Notes under the pieces: generated by a model | Databases searched by the model: none | Seen by the model: only the letters and a program-made list of their open reading frames with translations | Told to the model about the DNA's origin: nothing | In this document: piece after piece, positions 8,301 to 10,732 of the stretch | Position numbering within the stretch: position 1 is the first letter of the stretch | Layout: each line of letters begins with the position of its first letter | Translations under genes and position numbers: made by a program | Assembly (NCBI GenBank): GCA_030431185.1 | Contig: JAUIJO010000096.1 | Coordinates: 1 to 10,732, forward strand | DNA length: 10,732 nucleotides | Reading direction: 5' to 3' | Origin: Gammaproteobacteria bacterium | GTDB taxonomy: Bacteria > Pseudomonadota > Gammaproteobacteria > Xanthomonadales > Xanthomonadaceae

Positions 8301-9859
8301 AGGTTCGCATGACCTTCGGCCAGCATCTGCAGGGCGAAGTACGGCAGGAAGATGCGCTCGATCGCGTGTTCGGCGATGAAGGCATGGAGGCGGTCGCCAC
8401 TCAAGCGGGTGTCGCCGTCGACCATGTGCAGTTCGCCGCCGATGCACAGGGTGCTGAACATCTCCTGGAACGCGACGTCGAAGCCCAGTGCGGCGAACTG
8501 CAGCGTGCGCAGCGGTACGTCGTGCCCGGGCTGGCGGTTCTGCCACAGGACCAGGTTGACCAGCGGGCCGTGCGGCATCGCCACGCCCTTGGGCTTGCCG
8601 GTGGAACCGGAGGTGTAGAGCACGTAGGCCAGGTGGCGTGGCAGGACGCCGACCTCGTCCGGGTCCAGGTTCGTGTCCGGCAATGCGTCCCAGTCCGGCG
8701 CCCGCGTGGCGAGGTCGATGCGCGGAAGCCGGAGCCCGGCGTCGTCGCCCAGTGCCTGCCATCCGTCGTCCAGATCGGCATGGCTCACGACCGCCACCGC
8801 GTCACAGTCCGCCAATGTATGGCGCAGGCGTTCGACGGGATAGGCGGGATCGAGTGGCACATAGGCCGCGCCCGCCTTGAGCGTGGCCAGCACCGCGACC
8901 ACCAGTTCGAGATGCCGGTCCAGGTAGATCGCCACGCGCGCATCGGGACCCGCGCCCAGCGACCGGAGGTGACGCGCCAGGCGATTGGCGCGCCGGTTGA
9001 GTTCCCCGTAGTCCAGGCGCCGATCGCCGTCAACCACCGCGATTGCCCGGGGGGTGGCGTTGGCCTGGGCTTCGAACAGGGCATGCACGCAGGTGGCATC
9101 GGGCAGGTCGGCGTGGCAGGACCCCTTGGCCAGCAACGCGCGCGCGGCCTCGGGCTCGAGCAGGACCACGTCGCCGAATCCCAGCGAGGGATCGGCCACG
9201 AGCTGGCGCAACCATCGCGAAAAACAGGCCGACAGCAGCGATGCCGCATGGGCCTCCCCGGGGATGCCCCGCACCCGGATCTCGGCCATGGGCCCGTCGG
9301 GCGCGACGCCCGCCACCAGCAGCAACCCGCACGCGTCCAGGGCCGGCGATACTGGCATGCCCCGGGATGACGTCGCCCCCCCATCCAACGGGGTCAGCCA
9401 TTCGAAACCGACCTGGAACGTGGCATCGCCCCCCAGCAGCGTCTCCCAATCGTGGCGGGACAGGCCCGCATGCGCGCGCGCGTCCTTCGAGGCCTCCCGC
9501 AGCACGGGCAAGGCGGTTTCGATGCTGTCGGTCGACGCGCATGGGACGGCCAGCGGCGCGAGCAGCCGCCACGGATCATCCGTGGCCTCGCCCGCATGGA
9601 CGACGGCGGTCCAGAGGGTCTCGACGCCCGCCAGTCGAGCCAGCATGGACGCCCATGCCAGCAGGAGGAGTTCGTCGACATCCACTTCGAGCGCTTCCGC
9701 GCGGGCCGCGAGGGCCGTCGCCAGGCCTGCCTCGATCTCCACCCGCTGGCGCGAGGTCGCACCGCCCTCGCCGCTCTTCGCGAAAGGCACGTCGGCCCGC
9801 AACTGCGCGCCGGCGAGCCGCGACTGCCAAAAATCCTGCTGGTTCTGCAACGGGTCCAC
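2312..9859 (-). CDS. Hybrid NRPS-PKS: half-C / A(Pro) / PCP / KS / AT(malonyl) / ACP / aminotransferase
   Basis: A 2515-residue megasynthase subunit, uninterrupted. Order: C-terminal half of a condensation domain (9-245), adenylation (257-775), PCP (789-865, Ser823), ketosynthase (882-1310, Cys1054/His1190/His1230), acyltransferase (1405-1700, Ser1496), ACP (1794-1872, Ser1831), Ala/Pro-rich linker with a Gln-rich helix, class III PLP aminotransferase (1995-2465, Lys2298), and a C-terminal linker. Likely role: load proline, extend it once with malonyl-CoA, and convert the resulting beta-ketone to an amine. There is no KR, DH, ER, methyltransferase or thioesterase, so the chain must pass to the next subunit. 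I chose the GTG at 9859 because GGAG lies 8 bases upstream and the recognisable domain begins 8 residues later. A GTG at 9916 is possible; a TTG at 10027 would overlap the divergent J-domain gene. The KS-AT-ACP-aminotransferase part resembles MycA/ItuA and McyE; the proline-type starter makes it different. Confidence 0.95.
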   Translation of the reverse strand: MDPLQNQQDFWQSRLAGAQLRADVPFAKSGEGGATSRQRVEIEAGLATALAARAEALEVDVDELLLLAWASMLARLAGVETLWTAVVHAGEATDDPWRLLAPLAVPCASTDSIETALPVLREASKDARAHAGLSRHDWETLLGGDATFQVGFEWLTPLDGGATSSRGMPVSPALDACGLLLVAGVAPDGPMAEIRVRGIPGEAHAASLLSACFSRWLRQLVADPSLGFGDVVLLEPEAARALLAKGSCHADLPDATCVHALFEAQANATPRAIAVVDGDRRLDYGELNRRANRLARHLRSLGAGPDARVAIYLDRHLELVVAVLATLKAGAAYVPLDPAYPVERLRHTLADCDAVAVVSHADLDDGWQALGDDAGLRLPRIDLATRAPDWDALPDTNLDPDEVGVLPRHLAYVLYTSGSTGKPKGVAMPHGPLVNLVLWQNRQPGHDVPLRTLQFAALGFDVAFQEMFSTLCIGGELHMVDGDTRLSGDRLHAFIAEHAIERIFLPYFALQMLAEGHANLSTGDDGASRPRCVLREVVTAGEQLRIEPRIRAFFEALPSCRLHNHYGPTETHVVTALALQGNPADWPRLPSIGTPIDNARTYLLDASGQPVPEGVAGELYLAGPVVARGYLGREDLSAERFLPDPFVDAPHARMYRTGDLARWQADGTLEFLGRRDFQVKIRGFRIELGEIEAQLMACPGVREAGVMVREDTPGMKRLVAYFTVLDADAPVRVERIREHLLSCLPDYMVPVAYVALDAMPLSPNGKLDRARLPAPGRARPEWAGEFKPARGPVEAAVCALFAETLDLERIGRDDNFFDLGGSSLLALHLLQSIRRQGLGEVGVTTLFRSPTPAGVARMLGDAGDRPVATPRFASGQRPGSGEDPIAIIAMAGRFPGADDVEAFWDNLCEGRDSIRFFSAGELDPSIDIAEREDPSYVAARGVIEGVEMFDAGFFGISPREAELMDPQQRIFLELCWACMERGGHVPGAGEGAVGVFAGMYNASYFQKHVSAYPDRIERLGAFQVMLDNEKDYIATRVAHKLDLTGPAISIHTACSTSLVAIAQAVDSLRAGRCDMALAGGASVTCPPRSGYRYQEGAMLSPDGHTRTFDADAQGTVFCDGAAVVLLKRLSDALADGDPVHAVIRGVGINNDGGDKASFTAPSSEAQSAVVAMAHADAGVEPDTIGYVEAHGTATPLGDPIEIEGLTRAFRRGTDARGFCRIGSVKSNVGHLLIAAGAAGVIKTALSLEKQLIPATLHYRAPNPALDLEASPFVVNATRTPWPAGKAVRRAGVSSFGVGGTNAHVVLEEAPVREASEQTPGPKLLLLSARTPAALQASVDRLATHLEQDPGQNLDDVAWTLAMGRKAFAHRVSIVADDAVEAASLLRGKVVAAQAARSRPARADGVVFMFPGQGATYARMGCGLRESEPAFREALEACGAALGADFGFDLLERLASDESDALLPTSVMQPATFAIEYALARWWQSQGIEPVAMIGHSVGEFVAATLAGVFSLHDAIRLVARRGALMQAQPGGGMLSVRLDRETLEARLPQGVSLAAENAPAACVVAGTDAQLEDFRRALEADGIACRLLHTSHAFHSAMMAPAVAPFRAEVEGVERHPPRCPIVSTTTGEWLDETLATSPDYWASHLREPVLFSRALSTVLESPTAALLEVGPRTNLASLARMHAQVSRQHVPLVSSLSDDSASEARHLRRALGGLWSGGIALRPGRLDTRGSRRRVRLPTYPFERQRFWLDAPSATRNVVQLPAAAAAQENPMPHLVTANDSLPSATPVPPAPDRKARLVTQLRGAIEDVSGIDMDDAEAEANFIEIGLDSLVLTQVALQLQKTFATKVTFRQLMSDTSSLASLAAYLDSQMPAETAPAAAASVPAPAVSAAPVPSIDAVPEPLPAPAAGALQAGGQDRALVQQVIAQQMQLMSQQLALLGGAAPLAPAASAGSAAMAPAPASMPAVDTPVPATAVQDATPAAAGEGDDETAAIAHTRYDLKKAFGAIARIDSNGQLELGTAQRAALDAFMARYVARTPRSKAYTSRHRKHMADPRVVNGFRPLTKEIVYQIVIERSRGPRMWDLDGNEYVDALNGFGMSLFGWQPDFIMDAVRRQLDQGIDIGPQHPLAGEVSEMICELTGHDRAALCNTGSEAVLGALRLARTVTGRETLVVFNGSYHGIIDEVIVRGTRKLKSVPAAPGILRNTAEHVLVLDYGTPEAMQVIRERAHEIAAVLVEPVQSRRPDFRPVEFLRELREVTAEAGAALIFDEVITGFRAHPGGTQAMFGVKADIATYGKVVGGGQPIGAIAGSREFMDALDGGQWEYGDDSVPTVGVTYFAGTFVRHPMALAAAHAVLTEMKKQGGALQEGLNARTTAMVEEINAFCASRGAPVEVRHFASVWKTFFLEDHPLQDLLFPMMRSRGIHILDNFPCFLTTAHEDADLRAIIEAFKASIVELQEWGFLPGQAVAAENAGTVMDPARPPVPGARIGRDPEGRPAWYVADPDRVDQYVKVG
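2320..2323 (-). promoter_or_regulatory. Ribosome binding site of second NRPS gene; TGATG coupling
   Basis: AAGG lies 7 bases before the ATG at 2312, inside the last codons of the upstream gene. The stop TGA and start ATG share one base (TGATG). This points to a single transcript and translational coupling, which would keep the two subunits at similar levels. Confidence 0.7.
2465..3877 (-). other. PLP-dependent class III aminotransferase domain (beta-amination)
   Basis: Glutamate-1-semialdehyde-aminotransferase-like fold. CNTGSEA (about 2149) binds phosphate, FDEVITGFR has the pyridine-N aspartate (Asp2270), and TYGKVVGGGQPIGA carries the Schiff-base Lys2298. The codon for this lysine is at 2966-2968. 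The domain sits right after an ACP, as in mycosubtilin, iturin and microcystin synthases, where it turns a beta-ketoacyl-ACP into a beta-aminoacyl-ACP. All catalytic residues I can check are present. The last 50 residues (PVPGARIGRDPEGRPAWYV and onward) form the linker that normally joins such a domain to a C domain in the same chain. Confidence 0.93.
3890..4480 (-). other. ACP and Ala/Pro-rich linker with Gln-rich helix
   Basis: The ACP (1794-1872) has IEIGLDSL with phosphopantetheine Ser1831. The following roughly 120 residues are Ala/Pro-rich and low in complexity, so probably flexible. A short amphipathic, Gln-rich helix interrupts them (about 1918-1939, containing QQVIAQQMQLMSQQLALL). 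Comparable Gln-rich helices occur beside aminotransferase domains in related synthases, as far as I recall, and could mediate dimer contacts. Confidence 0.8.
4760..7216 (-). other. Ketosynthase and malonyl-type acyltransferase
   Basis: The KS carries the full Cys-His-His set: Cys1054 in HTACSTSL, His1190 in EAHGTATPLGDP and His1230 in KSNVGHL. It should therefore condense rather than only decarboxylate. The AT has FPGQGA (1409), GHSVGE with Ser1496, and HAFH at 1592-1595. HAFH is the signature for malonyl-CoA; methylmalonyl-specific ATs usually have YASH. A post-AT linker LPTYPFERQRFW (1738-1749) leads straight to the ACP with no space for reductive domains. The beta-carbonyl is thus left as a ketone for the aminotransferase. 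Confidence 0.93.
7265..9091 (-). other. Adenylation domain plus PCP; L-proline predicted
   Basis: The A domain has its core motifs: LDYGEL (282), LKAGAAYVPLDP (327), YTSGSTGKPKG (415), FDVAF (460), YGPTE (566), YRTGDL (655) and NGKLD with Lys766. Specificity positions relative to GrsA-PheA read D235, V236, Q239, F278, V299, A301, H322, V330, V331, K517. The published proline code is DVQLIAHVVK, so eight of ten positions agree and the two differences are hydrophobic swaps. The PCP follows directly, with FFDLGGSSL and phosphopantetheine Ser823. Family assignment is certain; proline is a strong but untested prediction. Confidence 0.85.
9125..9835 (-). other. N-terminal half-condensation domain (C-terminal lobe only), degenerate
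   Basis: Residues 9-245 begin at QDFWQSRLAGA, which matches the linker entering the C-terminal lobe of C domains. They continue with the helix LLLAWASMLARLAG that normally precedes the C5 motif. C5 and C6 are poorly kept (LWTAVVHAGEA; LAPLAVPCAS). The N-terminal lobe, with HHxxxDG, is absent. It is not hidden upstream either, because the DNA there is a short intergenic region and then the divergent J-domain gene. It therefore cannot form peptide bonds by the known mechanism. It probably structures or docks the adenylation domain of a starting module. Confidence 0.75.
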
Positions 9860-9867
9860 CCGGCCTA

Positions 9868-9871
9868 CTCC
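9868..9871 (-). promoter_or_regulatory. Ribosome binding site deciding the hybrid gene start
   Basis: GGAG sits 8 bases upstream of the GTG at 9859. It is the best-spaced Shine-Dalgarno match among the in-frame candidates. The competing GTG at 9916 has only GAGG at 5 bases, and lies in the more AT-rich stretch that looks non-coding. Confidence 0.55.
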
Positions 9872-9956
9872 GTGTCGTCGTTCGAAAACGTCCTTCCCAC
9901 GGCTAGGAATACGCACGACGGCCTCGATTTCGGCCAATTTCCGTCCATACTCAGAG

Positions 9957-9973
9957 GGACCGTCGAACGGTCC
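9957..9973. repeat. 17-base inverted repeat, possible operator
   Basis: GGACCGT-CGA-ACGGTCC has two perfect 7-base arms around 3 bases. It lies 37 bases upstream of the J-domain ATG and 97 bases upstream of the synthase GTG. A second perfect palindrome, GATGCGCATC, lies at 9987-9996 just before the J-domain ribosome binding site. The size and position suit a dimeric repressor, but repeats this size can arise by chance in GC-rich DNA. Confidence 0.35.
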
Positions 9974-10000
9974 GGCGACGCGCCCGGATGCGCATCTCCC

Positions 10001-10006
10001 AGGGGA
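10001..10006 (+). promoter_or_regulatory. Ribosome binding site of J-domain gene
   Basis: AGGGGA ends 4 bases before the ATG at 10011. The match supports this ATG over any upstream in-frame codon, and the J-domain homology starts immediately after it. Confidence 0.65.
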
Positions 10007-10010
10007 TGGT

Positions 10011-10493
10011 ATGGACTCGGATTTCAATCAACTCTACGCGCAGCTCGAGTTGCGCCCCGACTGCACGCTCGACGAGTTCAAGCGTGCATACCGCAGGCGC
10101 GTCGCGGAACTGCATCCCGACCGGCACCCGGAGGCGTCCGCGACGGCCCGGGCGATGGCGCTGTCGGAGCTGACGTCCCTGTACACCACCGCGACCCGCT
10201 TCCATCGTGCGCACGGACGCCTTCCCGGTGCCGCCCCCGCGCAACGCAGTCCGGACGACCGGGGCCCGGAGCAGCTGCCGAGGCCGGTAGCGCGACGCCT
10301 GGACGGAATGCCGTCCCCGCCGCGATCGCAGGAGCGCGCGGATGCGACGCGCCGCACGCGGCTGGCAGCGCTCATCGTGCTGTCGATCGTCGTCCTGATC
10401 GTGATCCTGGAAGCCAGCACGCCCGATAGCGACGCCAGACGGGAGCCGGCTCCCACGCAGTCCCCCACCGCCGCGGGACAGGAAGCCTCCTGA
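10011..10493 (+). CDS. Small J-domain (DnaJ-like) protein with C-terminal membrane anchor
   Basis: A 160-residue protein. Residues 4-68 form a J domain: helix I (FNQLYAQLEL), helix II (LDEFKRAYRRRVAEL), the HPD motif at 35-37, and a helix III running through MALSELTSLY. HPD is what stimulates the ATPase of DnaK-type Hsp70s, so it should act as a co-chaperone. Residues 70-117 are Pro/Arg-rich and probably disordered. Residues 118-133 (LAALIVLSIVVLIVIL) are a single hydrophobic segment preceded by RRTR, followed by about 27 polar residues. This predicts an inner-membrane anchor with the J domain in the cytoplasm. There is no Gly/Phe region, zinc-binding or client-binding domain, so it is not a full DnaJ. 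It is divergent from the synthase and convergent with the sugar transferase, 25 bases away. Its client is unknown and any link to the synthase is unproven. Confidence 0.88.
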   Translation: MDSDFNQLYAQLELRPDCTLDEFKRAYRRRVAELHPDRHPEASATARAMALSELTSLYTTATRFHRAHGRLPGAAPAQRSPDDRGPEQLPRPVARRLDGMPSPPRSQERADATRRTRLAALIVLSIVVLIVILEASTPDSDARREPAPTQSPTAAGQEAS

Positions 10494-10518
10494 GCGGCAG
10501 CGGGAGCAGGCCCGGGCC

Positions 10519-10732
10519 TCAGCGCGAGCCGCGCTGGAAGACGACCACTTCCACCGTCTGGAGCAGGATCATCAGGTCGAACAGCAGGCCGTGGTTCTTG
10601 ACGTAGAACAGGTCGAACTTCAGCTTCTCTTCGGCATCCTTGACCGACGCGCCGTACGGATACCGCAACTGCGCCCAACCGGTCAGGCCTGGCTTCACGC
10701 TGTGGCGCACGGAGTAGTAGCGCAGCTCCTGG
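10519..10732 (-). CDS. Polyprenyl-phosphate sugar transferase, C-terminal end (5' part outside window)
   Basis: The last 70 residues of a bacterial sugar transferase; the frame is open to the window edge. The motif SVKPGLTGWAQ, then YPYGAS, a charged helix (DAEEKLKFDLFYVKNHG) and a hydrophobic tail (LLFDLMILLQTVEVVVF) are typical of the C-terminus of the family that moves a sugar phosphate onto undecaprenyl phosphate at the inner membrane. That is the first step in making exopolysaccharide repeat units. The form QTVEVVVFQRGSR recalls the EpsB-like subgroup found with exosortase/PEP-CTERM loci; this is from memory. It probably belongs to a separate polysaccharide cluster extending to the right. 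The gap to the convergent J-domain gene is only 25 bases. Confidence 0.9.
   Translation of the reverse strand, partial: QELRYYSVRHSVKPGLTGWAQLRYPYGASVKDAEEKLKFDLFYVKNHGLLFDLMILLQTVEVVVFQRGSR

Larger units (their letters stand above)
9860..10010. promoter_or_regulatory. Divergent intergenic region between hybrid synthase and J-domain gene
   Basis: A 151-base spacer that must hold the start signals for both divergent genes. Its middle (about 9881-9955) is clearly more AT-rich than the flanks. Plus-strand promoter candidates are weak: TTCGAA (9881-9886) with a 17-base spacer to TAGGAA (9904-9909), or a lone CATACT (9946-9951). On the minus strand TTGGCC (9932-9937) could be a -35, with no good -10. 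No strong sigma-70 promoter can be named. Confidence 0.5.

Noticed and set aside
2543..9370. Very long plus-strand reading frames (2543-5101, 5213-7393 and 7643-9370) opposite the hybrid gene.
   Set aside because: They are antisense to a gene with an unbroken series of known domains. Their products are Arg/Gly/His-rich with no recognisable motif. Long antisense frames are expected when third positions are nearly all G or C.
9860..10027. TTG at 10027 as start of the hybrid gene, adding 56 residues.
   Set aside because: It would overlap the divergent J-domain coding sequence. The added residues show no domain, and the region is AT-richer like a spacer. GGAG before the GTG at 9859 is a better signal.
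10508..10519. Perfect 12-base palindrome AGGCCCGGGCCT between the convergent genes as a terminator.
   Set aside because: It has no loop and no T-run on either strand, so it does not look like an intrinsic terminator. It also reaches into the sugar transferase stop codon.
9860..10732. Missing N-terminal lobe of the first C domain hidden upstream by a frameshift.
   Set aside because: The minus strand upstream is covered by a real plus-strand J-domain gene, and no HHxxxDG or other early C-domain motif is found in any minus-strand frame there.

Overview
The window is very GC-rich (near 70% by eye), with GC-biased third positions. It is almost entirely occupied by part of a secondary-metabolite gene cluster on the minus strand. 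The right edge holds a small membrane-anchored J-domain gene on the plus strand, and then the 3' end of an exopolysaccharide-type sugar transferase on the minus strand. This composition, together with the sugar-transferase subtype and the J-domain protein, suggests a gammaproteobacterium of the Xanthomonadaceae/Lysobacteraceae type. That placement is inference, because the window holds no rRNA or other taxonomic marker.

Layout from right to left, following minus-strand transcription. 10519-10732: C-terminal end of a polyprenyl-phosphate sugar transferase, convergent with the J-domain gene at 10011-10493. 9860-10010: a 151-base divergent intergenic region with a 17-base inverted repeat. 2312-9859: one 2515-residue hybrid NRPS-PKS subunit. 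Its domain order is half condensation domain, adenylation, PCP, ketosynthase, acyltransferase, ACP, and a PLP aminotransferase. 1-2312: a second NRPS gene starting inside the stop codon of the first (TGATG). It has a complete condensation domain and then an adenylation domain that runs off the window's left edge. No tRNA, rRNA, CRISPR array or insertion sequence was seen.

How the genes probably work together: the first adenylation domain carries a specificity code read here as DVQFVAHVVK, close to the known proline code DVQLIAHVVK. The acyltransferase has the malonyl-type HAFH motif. The PKS module has no ketoreductase or dehydratase; instead an aminotransferase follows the ACP, as in the iturin/mycosubtilin and microcystin synthases. 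The expected intermediate is prolyl plus malonyl, reductively aminated at the beta carbon, i.e. a 3-amino-3-(pyrrolidin-2-yl)propanoyl thioester. The second subunit would then couple this to an amino acid. The visible half of its code (DILQLG) fits glycine. A proline-derived beta,gamma-diamino acid made by an A-PCP-KS-AT-ACP-AMT subunit is the most interesting feature of the window. I do not recognise a characterised cluster with this exact arrangement, and I could not search.
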